Of a DNA stretch of 39,267 bases, positions 33,252 through 39,267 are shown piece by piece. Made by a program: the position numbers and the translations under genes. The notes beneath the pieces were generated by a model. It searched no databases and was not told the DNA's origin. It saw only the letters and a list, made by a program, of their open reading frames with translations. The stretch comes from a virus: IMG/VR virus record IMGVR_UViG_3300036846_000888, positions 1 to 39,267 of that record; one strand, 5' to 3'. Within the stretch, counting starts at the first letter, position 1, and the number at the start of each line of letters is the position of its first letter.

Positions 33252-33455
33252 ATGAACTTCCAACTGTTTGAGTCGGAGGGTGCGAAGCTGGTAGTCATTT
33301 TGTTTATGCTGTTTTGGTTATCGGCCATCGCGATGGTTATGCATCAAACCGGGCATGACCCGCAGGAAACTACCAAGGTGTTGTTAAGCAACGCGTTTAC
33401 CAGCTTGATGACGCTTCTGTTAGCCAAACTGAGTACGAAAGGGGATAAGCAATGA
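33252..33455 (+). CDS. Small two-helix membrane protein (67 aa)
   Basis: A 67-aa protein with hydrophobic segments at residues 12-31 (VVILFMLFWLSAIAMVM) and 43-59 (VLLSNAFTSLMTLLLA) and a Lys-rich C-terminus, a class-II-holin-like layout. GGAGGG lies 13 nt before the ATG, so translation may be coupled. It is the second holin-type candidate of the cassette. ATGA overlap with the next gene. Confidence 0.6.
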   Translation: MNFQLFESEGAKLVVILFMLFWLSAIAMVMHQTGHDPQETTKVLLSNAFTSLMTLLLAKLSTKGDKQ

Positions 33456-33865
33456 CGTTTCTCAAGAAGTTGGGTACGGTACTTGCTCAAGGGATAGCCA
33501 TGGCGACTGGCCTTTGGCCTTTGGTCAGCGGGTTTTTCGGCTCCAAGGCGCAAAACACAGGAGGCGTGGTAATCAACGACTTAAGCCAGATCGGCGGGAT
33601 TGTTGTTCAAGCCGAAGCGTTGATTCAGGGTCCAGGAACAGGTCCGCAGAAGCTCGCTAACGCCACTCCGTTGATCGCTGGGGTGGTTAAGACATCCGAG
33701 ATGATCAGTGGGCATAAGATCGCTAATGAAGCCCTGTTCCTTGAAGGATGTCAGGACTATACCAACGGTACGGTGAAGATCCTTAACTCTCTCGACCCTG
33801 GGACGATCCAGACTCAAGGGAAGCCGTTGCCGGCTTTGCCTGCTTCGGCGGTGCCTGCGGCGTAA
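33452..33865 (+). CDS. Hypothetical lysis-cassette protein (137 aa)
   Basis: A 137-aa protein with a hydrophobic N-terminal helix (residues 9-29) and a mostly helical, Gly/Ala/Ile-rich middle, ending in a Pro/Ala-rich tail. The first segment may insert into or touch the membrane. ATG 33452 overlaps the previous stop and follows AAAGGGG. Its 3' end overlaps the convergent GroES-like gene by 83 bp. Not recognised. Confidence 0.55.
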   Translation: MTFLKKLGTVLAQGIAMATGLWPLVSGFFGSKAQNTGGVVINDLSQIGGIVVQAEALIQGPGTGPQKLANATPLIAGVVKTSEMISGHKIANEALFLEGCQDYTNGTVKILNSLDPGTIQTQGKPLPALPASAVPAA

Positions 33866-34160
33866 CGTTTCGAATCCGGGAGATAATCTCCCTACCTTCA
33901 AGACACCGGTATTGCTTCCCCGAGACTTGCTGGTAAACCCCAGCATGGCTCGCGAACGAAACAACGTCCCCGATCTTACACCGTTCTTGGATTAGTGGAT
34001 CATCGCCAACAGCGACCACAATCCCGGTGGTAGGTCGAGGGACGTTTTCGTTGTTAACGACGATGGACAGTCCAACTGCTTCGGCGCGTTTGACCAAGCT
34101 CACCTCGGGTTCTAACTCGTCGACAAATATGCGATCCCCCATCGGTGTGATTTCAAGCAT
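33783..34160 (-). CDS. GroES-like co-chaperonin
   Basis: ATG 34160, preceded by GGAGGAGGACGTA, gives 125 aa; GroES is about 97 aa, so there is a 25-residue Pro/Ala/Ser-rich tail. The Cpn10 pattern is clear: ITPMGDRIFVDE (residues 4-15), a mobile-loop-like stretch ending in SIVV (about 32-35), TTGIVVAVG (44-52), CKIGDVVSFASHAG (61-74) and CLEGREIISRI at the end. Phage co-chaperonins (T4 gp31 type) cap host GroEL so that capsid or other phage proteins can fold. It is the last gene of the leftward arm, convergent with the lysis cassette. Confidence 0.82.
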   Translation of the reverse strand: MLEITPMGDRIFVDELEPEVSLVKRAEAVGLSIVVNNENVPRPTTGIVVAVGDDPLIQERCKIGDVVSFASHAGVYQQVSGKQYRCLEGREIISRIRNVTPQAPPKQAKPATASLESGSSQGRES

Positions 34161-34414
34161 TACGTCCTCCTCCAAACAATTGGGTTTAACGCCTTGATCG
34201 GGCTAGGCGGTCCTGCATACGGCAATTTCTCGGAGCTATAGACAAGGAAGTCCACGGCGCCATCCTCAAACTTCAACTGCGCGTATGACTCGTGGATGAT
34301 GAACGTTCCCGTGTCGTCTTCGAACAAAGAGTGGTCGCTGTGAAGGATGCGAACCACCCGCGCCATTTTATCCTTTACCTTTACCGTGTCACCCAGCTGT
34401 ACTTGTGTCGACAC
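34160..34414 (-). CDS. SH3/KOW-like small protein (84 aa)
   Basis: A GTG start at 34414 with GGAGG 7 nt upstream, and a TAATG junction with the GroES-like gene. The 84-aa protein begins QVQLGDTVKVKDKMARVVRI, a strand pattern typical of SH3-like beta-barrels (KOW type). It resembles the 95-aa protein at 35482-35769 in this opening. The role is unknown; such folds often bind nucleic acid or partner proteins. Confidence 0.6.
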   Translation of the reverse strand: MSTQVQLGDTVKVKDKMARVVRILHSDHSLFEDDTGTFIIHESYAQLKFEDGAVDFLVYSSEKLPYAGPPSPIKALNPIVWRRT

Positions 34415-35165
34415 CGCACGCCTCCAGGTTGTCTAGGATAACTTCGTGGTCTTGCTTGCGGCAATCACCTCGGGAGAAATCAATCGGTACTCCGTGTTCA
34501 TCCCACCAAGCTCGGGCTGTTTTGCCGTTGATTCGGTTATCATACCATCCTCTCCATACAGGAGCGCTAGAGTCAATGCTGGTTACCCCTACCTTCGCCA
34601 AATAACGTAGTTCACACACCTCCCCGTTAACCATCCCGAAAGCATGCAGCTTAATCCCAGGATGCTCCGCTCGAACCAGCCGAGCGAACTCCACCCTAGC
34701 AAGAGGGTTATCGCTGATAGCGTAAGCCAGGGCCCGAGGAATCCCAAGCCAAGTAATGCGACGGTCCTCAATCGCATCGTGATATCCCCTAATGAACCCA
34801 GATAGATCACCAGGTAACGCCTGCGGGATGTAGAGCCAGGAGACTTTTGGGAACTTGTCGTAGAGTTGGTCGAGGTAGAATTGAGCGGCGTAATATGTTT
34901 TTGTCCACCGTTGGAGAAGGAAGTCGGGAAGGACAACGACTTGTGGGTTGTAGAACGTGATTGATTTTTCGTAGTGCTCGAGGGAAGGAAGATCATGGCC
35001 TTCGTAAGCACCGTTGTCAAGAATGATAGTATCACCATCGATACGTCTCCTTTTGTAAAACTCCATGTATGATACATCCGTGATTGTTTGCAACACCAGG
35101 TGGGTTTTGCTCAACGTTGCGTAACGCTGGAGCCCCACGGTTGGACTGATTATACAAAATTCCAC
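34389..35165 (-). CDS. tRNA-guanine transglycosylase-like (DpdA-like) enzyme
   Basis: A 258-aa TIM-barrel-like protein starting at GTG 35165. The TGT catalytic pattern can be followed: LDNGAYEG (D50; TGT has TDSGGFQ/Y), VVLPD (D81), YIPQA (Q115), LGIPR (G141), and SIDSSAP (D198) in the place of the TGT nucleophile motif (MFDCVLP). The Cys3-His zinc site of canonical TGT is absent. DpdA enzymes are TGT relatives that put preQ0 into DNA to evade restriction. Other queuosine-type genes are not seen in the window. Substrate, DNA or tRNA, is unproven. Confidence 0.65.
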   Translation of the reverse strand: MEFCIISPTVGLQRYATLSKTHLVLQTITDVSYMEFYKRRRIDGDTIILDNGAYEGHDLPSLEHYEKSITFYNPQVVVLPDFLLQRWTKTYYAAQFYLDQLYDKFPKVSWLYIPQALPGDLSGFIRGYHDAIEDRRITWLGIPRALAYAISDNPLARVEFARLVRAEHPGIKLHAFGMVNGEVCELRYLAKVGVTSIDSSAPVWRGWYDNRINGKTARAWWDEHGVPIDFSRGDCRKQDHEVILDNLEACGVDTSTAG

Positions 35166-35482
35166 GCTTTGGTCACCCCTCTCTTGTATTTGTAAATCAA
35201 CGACTCACTGCAGGAGAAAATCGTGGCGAGCTCGGGGTTACCTGTGGTGAAGAGCACCCTGGGGTCGATCCGGTGGATTCTCCATTGTATCGCGGCTTTG
35301 GTGTTGGTACCCCCTCGGGTACGGGTTGGGATGTCGTAACGTTTCATCCAGAGTTGGATGAGCGAGTGGCTCACACCAACGCGGAGGGAGATCGATTCCA
35401 TGGAGAGGCCTTCTTTTGTGTAGAGCACCTCTAGCATAACTCGACGGTTGGCAAATCCGGCAAACGGCTCATGATCGTTCAT
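35150..35482 (-). CDS. Helix-turn-helix protein (110 aa)
   Basis: A 110-aa protein with a TAATG start and AAAGGTGA site. Residues 28-50 (SMESISLRVGVSHSLIQLWMKRY) form a clear helix-turn-helix of the resolvase/transposase or sigma-like type. A second HTH-like segment lies near 85-105 (NPELATIFSCSESLIYKYKRG). It may regulate the leftward arm, or derive from a homing-endonuclease-associated HTH. It overlaps the transglycosylase-like gene by 16 bp. Confidence 0.65.
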   Translation of the reverse strand: MNDHEPFAGFANRRVMLEVLYTKEGLSMESISLRVGVSHSLIQLWMKRYDIPTRTRGGTNTKAAIQWRIHRIDPRVLFTTGNPELATIFSCSESLIYKYKRGVTKAWNFV

Positions 35483-35769
35483 TAGTCACCTTTGGGTACA
35501 ACTCGTTCTCTAGCTGGGTCGAGTAGCTTGTACAACGCGGGATGGTTCTTCCCTGGAGCAATATCCATTAAGTCAACTTCCACATCCATGGTAAGTGTGA
35601 TATGGTCGAGTTTTGGTGGGGTAGGGGGTAAACCAGGGCGAAGTGCCAACGTCATCCCTCCTCCTCCACGTACAATGTCCTTAACCCGGCCAACAAACAT
35701 TTGGTTACCGATACCGCATAGCACTTGATCCCCTACCTTAATCTCGTTCCCCATCCCGTCTTTGATCAT
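35482..35769 (-). CDS. SH3-like small protein (95 aa)
   Basis: ATG 35769, in an ATGA overlap with the ATPase gene and preceded by AAGGAGACAGG. The sequence GNEIKVGDQVLCGIGNQMFVGRVKDIVRG is a beta-barrel-like opening (SH3/KOW type), followed by a Pro-rich loop and more strands. It may be a paralogue of the 34160-34414 protein. No function assigned. Confidence 0.65.
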   Translation of the reverse strand: MIKDGMGNEIKVGDQVLCGIGNQMFVGRVKDIVRGGGGMTLALRPGLPPTPPKLDHITLTMDVEVDLMDIAPGKNHPALYKLLDPARERVVPKGD

Positions 35770-37178
35770 TCCTGTCTCCTTTGTAATACGTATACGTGTT
35801 GCAACTTATCATGATGCTCGGCGATCATCCCAGCATCTTTAAGACCACCGATGATTGGTCGCAGTTCCTGCCCGTTAAACCTGTGCTGTAGGCGTCGAAG
35901 TAGGTCGCTATGATCGATAACGCCTCCGCTACTTCTGATAGTGTTGAGGACAAGTTCTGCAGAGTGTCCACTGCCGGTTTTAAACATTTGTCGGATGAGT
36001 CCAGGGTAGAACTTCTCAATCCAATCGAGGATTTCGACAGCTCGAGTAAAGCAATCGAGACACAGAGTAAGTGTACCGTGTTCTGCCAGGTGGATACAAA
36101 TCGCGAGCCGAAGGGTATGATCAGGCTTCCGTTGATAGTAGCTAACCAAGAGCTCATGTTCGGCTCCCTTGGCGCTTCGTTTGTGATCGTGATACCACTG
36201 TCGGTAGCATTGTTCTGTGTTTGCGGCGAGGAACAATTGTCCTTGGAGTTGGAATGCTTGGGAGAGTTCATACATTATCCTTTCCCGTTCTTTTGGATCC
36301 CCGGGGCGTGGAATAGCTTCCTCTCTATGGGACGTCTCTTGTACAACCAAGACATGTCGAGGGATGAACCCTCCTTTGATAACGTCAGCAGGAGTGTTAT
36401 TGACAAACCACTCGATGGTGGAACACATGAGGGATGATATCCCGATGTTATTGAGAGTGGTTTTGCCACGACCGATGGTTTCATTGCTCCATACATCCGG
36501 ACAATCCATGAAACGGGTAACGAGAGGTACAATCCCTTCCATGTAGCGTTGTCGACCAAGAAAAACCGCCATTTCGGGAGCGTAGAGCAGGCCTTGTGCA
36601 TGGTCTTTCATGGCCTCCACGAGTTGTTCTGGCGTGAGCTTTTCACTGTAGATCTTGACGAGTTCGATTTGAGCAAGCATGCTGACGATAATGTTAGTCG
36701 CGCTTGTTTTCTTAATCCCGCTCGGGCCCAGAAGAATAATTCCAAGATTAGGAAATAGGCGATAGTACCCCATGTCAAACCAAACTCTACGGTTAACAAC
36801 AGCGCCAACGCCACCAGCAGCACAAAATAGGTGGTAAGCAAGAGGAGCTTCGCTACGAGATGTGTATTCGGCGTACTTGGCATAGAAACCTCCTGGAGGA
36901 AGTATATGCAACAGTTCGGCTTCATCGGCTTTAGGGTCGAGCTGGGTGCCCCGATCAATCTGCAGCTCTCCGTTGAGGCTCTCCAACAGCTGTTCCTGCG
37001 TGATCCCAAACGTCTTACAGATGATATTGCGCAGGTCGATCTTGTCTTGGGCGGTAAGTCCTCCAGGGAATAGTCTAACCCAGTTGAGCGCACGTTCAAA
37101 CAATGGATGTTCACGGTTTAGCAACTTGTCCTGCAGGAAGTTTTTGAACGTCGCGAGTTGCTCGGTAGTTGTCGCCAT
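35766..37178 (-). CDS. DUF3987-like AAA ATPase (replication helicase-type)
   Basis: A 470-aa protein. Walker A is ILLGPSGIKKTSAT (residues 148-161, lysine in KKTS). A Walker-B-like stretch, GLLYAPEMAVFLG, follows about 45 residues later, and NNIGISSLMCSTIEWF resembles a sensor segment. The C-terminal part is helical and ends in a winged-helix-like domain (EILDWIEKFY... DHSDLLRRLQ...). DUF3987 proteins are phage and plasmid replication ATPases. It lies directly downstream of the DNA polymerase, overlapping it by 68 bp, which supports a replication role. GGGAGG lies 15 nt before the ATG. No primase motif seen. Confidence 0.7.
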   Translation of the reverse strand: MATTTEQLATFKNFLQDKLLNREHPLFERALNWVRLFPGGLTAQDKIDLRNIICKTFGITQEQLLESLNGELQIDRGTQLDPKADEAELLHILPPGGFYAKYAEYTSRSEAPLAYHLFCAAGGVGAVVNRRVWFDMGYYRLFPNLGIILLGPSGIKKTSATNIIVSMLAQIELVKIYSEKLTPEQLVEAMKDHAQGLLYAPEMAVFLGRQRYMEGIVPLVTRFMDCPDVWSNETIGRGKTTLNNIGISSLMCSTIEWFVNNTPADVIKGGFIPRHVLVVQETSHREEAIPRPGDPKERERIMYELSQAFQLQGQLFLAANTEQCYRQWYHDHKRSAKGAEHELLVSYYQRKPDHTLRLAICIHLAEHGTLTLCLDCFTRAVEILDWIEKFYPGLIRQMFKTGSGHSAELVLNTIRSSGGVIDHSDLLRRLQHRFNGQELRPIIGGLKDAGMIAEHHDKLQHVYVLQRRQE

Positions 37179-39267
37179 AGGTCAGTACCCAATCCTCCCA
37201 TGCCATAGAGTCGTGCCAGTTGGGTTTGCCAGTGGTTGACGTCTCCCGTGTTGATACCTTGAGACTAATCGTTGGGAAAAAGTTCTGCATCTGGGGAAGT
37301 GGTGCTTCCATGCAGTCCTGAACAAACGAGACAGCGCTGTACAGGGAGCTACGCTTGCAAGTAACCTGCACGGAGTCGTGGACGGGGAAAAGGAGCCTTC
37401 CACCGTAGCGACCCATTCCAGCGTGCAAGGGTAGGATTGCATTACGGATGAGGATATCGGCAGCGTTGCTTTGTCCGTCGAATGCAAGGATTTCATTTCT
37501 CATTCCTTTCACGTTAGGGAACCATCTGATTCTGTTGAAACAATTGCGCAGGAGTCCATCGCGGGCGGCGTCTTCAAGACGAACTTTATGGTGAGCAAAT
37601 ACTGCTGGGTGTTCAGCTGCGAAATCGTTGTACATTTTATTAGCGACCGATTTCGCAATTCCGAAACCAGTTTCCAAGCTCGCCGGACCTCTCCCGTAGA
37701 TAATACCAAGCGGCCCCGATTTGGCAACAAGGAGCTTCCAAGGGGGGATATCCTTGCGGCGGTAAGGCTTTTTAGGAGGGCATCCAGGGAGGAAAAAGTC
37801 TTCGTGGAACAGGTCTTTGTAGAAGACGCCGTAGATGTAGGTGCCTTCACGCCTTGCTCGGTTGATCGACTCGTCTTTGGAAACATGACCATAGATGTAA
37901 AACTCGATAGCTTCGAAGTCAGCTGATATGATGCATTCGGAGTCTGGATCATCAGGGATAATGATTTGCCGTGGATGGATATTTGCAAGTTCTTCCGGGA
38001 TATTTTGAAGATCTGGGTCTTTGGCTTGGATGCGTCCCGCGACTTGGCCGTGGATCTTGTGTGTAGGATGAGCCGAGCCGTCAGCTTTGTAGATCCGTGT
38101 AAAGTCAGACGCTTTCTTGAGGCCCCGCATTGTAAGTAGTAGTCCAGCGACTTGGCTTTGGTGTTTGTCACGATAGATCTCCAGTACTGATTCGTCACAA
38201 GATGGGGAGGAATAACGGATTTTGTTTCCTGACTTGTCCTTCTTAACCCGTTGGATTTCGATGATGGGTAGGTGCATCGCGGCGAACATTGCGAGCAGTT
38301 GTTTGGGACTTTGCCAGTCGATTAACGGCAGAGACTTCCCCCACCATGATTCGTACGCGCTGAGCGCCTTATACATCATAAACTCAAGCCGTTGAGCGTG
38401 GTCAACGTCGCACCTAGTGCCCAACACTTTCATATCGATCACCGCTTGCCACAACGGTACGTCGCACTCGAGGAACGCATCCCATATCCCTAACGCCTCC
38501 TGAAACAGTTGAGCGTTACGAGAAGCAACCAGAGTGCCATAAGTATCACAAGCATTGTATCGATTGGGGTCAGACTTTGACAGATTTTTAGTATAAGGCA
38601 TGTCGCTAAAAAGAGATAAAGCAGTACCAAGATCTTTACGTTTGGAGTCACTATAACACCTGTTTAACTGCAGCATTAGGTCAATGGGAATGACGCTAAG
38701 GCCGCCGAACTGTTTCTGCAAATGGTAACCTTCAAACCCCCAGTTGAAGATACGACAAGTGACTGGGGCTGGATGTTTATGAGTGAATAATGGTCTAATG
38801 AGGGAGAGCATATCTCCAGGGACCCCCAAACAGTGACCGGACTGTACACTAATCCCTGCGACTTGGATCTCGGTAGGACCACTTCCCAGGAGTTCTTCCT
38901 CTTCTTCAGCTGCGCTCTTCTCGGGAGTTTCAAAGTCAAGCGCAAAGTCACGTTGCGCGATCGCAGCGTTAACGACTTCAGACACTTGGGAGGTGTTCGG
39001 GTTGTAGTCATATGTTTCCTTTATCGGGTGGAATCCGAGTTTAGATATACGGAATGCTTTGGCAACGTCCGCGTCGAAGAACGTACTGTCACGGAACCCA
39101 GTCGACGCAACATAAGCTGGATGGGCGGCCGGAACGATACAAGTACTAACACCGAGAGGATAAACCGCACCTCTGAGCCAATGGTCGGAGTTGGGGGGTT
39201 TTTTAATACTCCTTGGAGGACTAACCGTAAGCATTTTCTTACCACTGAATTCATAAAACGCCTCCTG
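37111..39267 (-). CDS. Family A DNA polymerase with UDG-like N-terminus (5' partial)
   Basis: The frame is open to the right edge, so the ATG at 39234 is probably internal and the 5' end is missing. Residues, counted from that ATG: 20-65 look like the C-terminal part of a uracil-DNA glycosylase fold (VPAAHPAYVAS, H38); 97-230 hold 3'-5' exonuclease motifs (DFE at 100-102, FNWGFEGYHL, YNACD at 226-230); the polymerase domain has GRIQAKDPDLQNIP (400-413), motif A SADFEAIE (D439, E444), motif B AKSGPLGIIYG (K505, L509, Y513) and motif C VHDS (H619-S621). Leu replaces the usual Phe/Tyr at the 762 position. It is the replicative polymerase, first visible gene of this end. Confidence 0.9.
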   Translation of the reverse strand, partial: QEAFYEFSGKKMLTVSPPRSIKKPPNSDHWLRGAVYPLGVSTCIVPAAHPAYVASTGFRDSTFFDADVAKAFRISKLGFHPIKETYDYNPNTSQVSEVVNAAIAQRDFALDFETPEKSAAEEEEELLGSGPTEIQVAGISVQSGHCLGVPGDMLSLIRPLFTHKHPAPVTCRIFNWGFEGYHLQKQFGGLSVIPIDLMLQLNRCYSDSKRKDLGTALSLFSDMPYTKNLSKSDPNRYNACDTYGTLVASRNAQLFQEALGIWDAFLECDVPLWQAVIDMKVLGTRCDVDHAQRLEFMMYKALSAYESWWGKSLPLIDWQSPKQLLAMFAAMHLPIIEIQRVKKDKSGNKIRYSSPSCDESVLEIYRDKHQSQVAGLLLTMRGLKKASDFTRIYKADGSAHPTHKIHGQVAGRIQAKDPDLQNIPEELANIHPRQIIIPDDPDSECIISADFEAIEFYIYGHVSKDESINRARREGTYIYGVFYKDLFHEDFFLPGCPPKKPYRRKDIPPWKLLVAKSGPLGIIYGRGPASLETGFGIAKSVANKMYNDFAAEHPAVFAHHKVRLEDAARDGLLRNCFNRIRWFPNVKGMRNEILAFDGQSNAADILIRNAILPLHAGMGRYGGRLLFPVHDSVQVTCKRSSLYSAVSFVQDCMEAPLPQMQNFFPTISLKVSTRETSTTGKPNWHDSMAWEDWVLTYGDNYRATRDVQKLPAGQVAKP

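Noticed and set aside
33866-33885. TTCGAATCC string resembling a tRNA T-loop
   Set aside because: It lies inside the GroES-like gene on the other strand, and no acceptor stem, D-arm or anticodon arm can be built around it.
37217-37225. Fourth CCAGTTGGG match to the promoter element
   Set aside because: Only nine bases match, it lies in the polymerase coding sequence, and no -35/-10 pair follows at the expected distance.
1-39267. CRISPR arrays, insertion sequences, integrase or attachment sites
   Set aside because: I saw no regularly spaced repeats, transposase motifs, tyrosine or serine recombinase motifs, or tRNA-like att sequences.

Overview
This window is most of the genome of a tailed double-stranded DNA phage, probably a short-tailed podovirus. 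It has TerS and TerL, a portal of about 640 aa, a scaffold-like protein, decoration and HK97-fold capsid proteins, an adaptor, a P22 gp10-like tail protein and three large ejection-type proteins. I see no tape-measure, sheath, tail tube, integrase, repressor or RNA polymerase gene. Its architecture looks lytic, but one polymerase residue (Leu at the Pol I 762 position) is usually linked to temperate phages. The host is unknown. Tail proteins that carry Sec signal peptides, ASH/Hydin-like Ig repeats, a chitobiase-C-like domain and carboxypeptidase-regulatory-like beta-sandwiches resemble the secreted proteome of Acidobacteria, so that phylum is a guess only.

Layout: (1) 1-2746, leftward: a string of small early genes (zinc ribbons, a ribbon-helix-helix-like protein, HTH/coiled-coil proteins). 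The first 25 bases are an Illumina P5 adapter that cuts the last gene. (2) 2747-3006: divergent control region with a near-consensus sigma70 promoter firing right. (3) 3007-10946: packaging and head genes. (4) 11001-19162: a small structural gene, then three long fibre/spike-like proteins that all begin with Sec-type signal peptides. (5) 19164-30711: tail completion genes, a GNAT-like protein and ejection proteins; the largest (1728 aa) carries an HExxH metallopeptidase motif. (6) 30708-33865: lysis cassette with an M15-type endolysin and several small membrane proteins, plus a full-length PurD-like ATP-grasp enzyme. (7) 33783-39267, leftward: GroES-like co-chaperonin, SH3-like small proteins, a tRNA-guanine transglycosylase-like (DpdA-like) enzyme, an HTH protein, a DUF3987-like AAA ATPase and a family A DNA polymerase with a UDG-like N-terminus that runs off the right edge.

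Both contig ends carry leftward early/replication genes. If the molecule is circular or circularly permuted, these join into one leftward arm, giving two long divergent transcription units that start near 2.75-3.0 kb and converge at 33.8 kb. Most neighbouring genes overlap by ATGA, TAATG or similar stop/start junctions, so translation is probably coupled along each arm. Three sigma70-like promoters (two left, one right) have the same 12-16 bp quasi-palindromic element just upstream of the -35 box, suggesting a common regulator.

The most unusual points are the three exported fibre-like proteins, the shared promoter element, the PurD-like ligase in the lysis cassette, the lone TGT-like enzyme, and the divergent polymerase. 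All functions are read from motifs by eye; no database search was possible.
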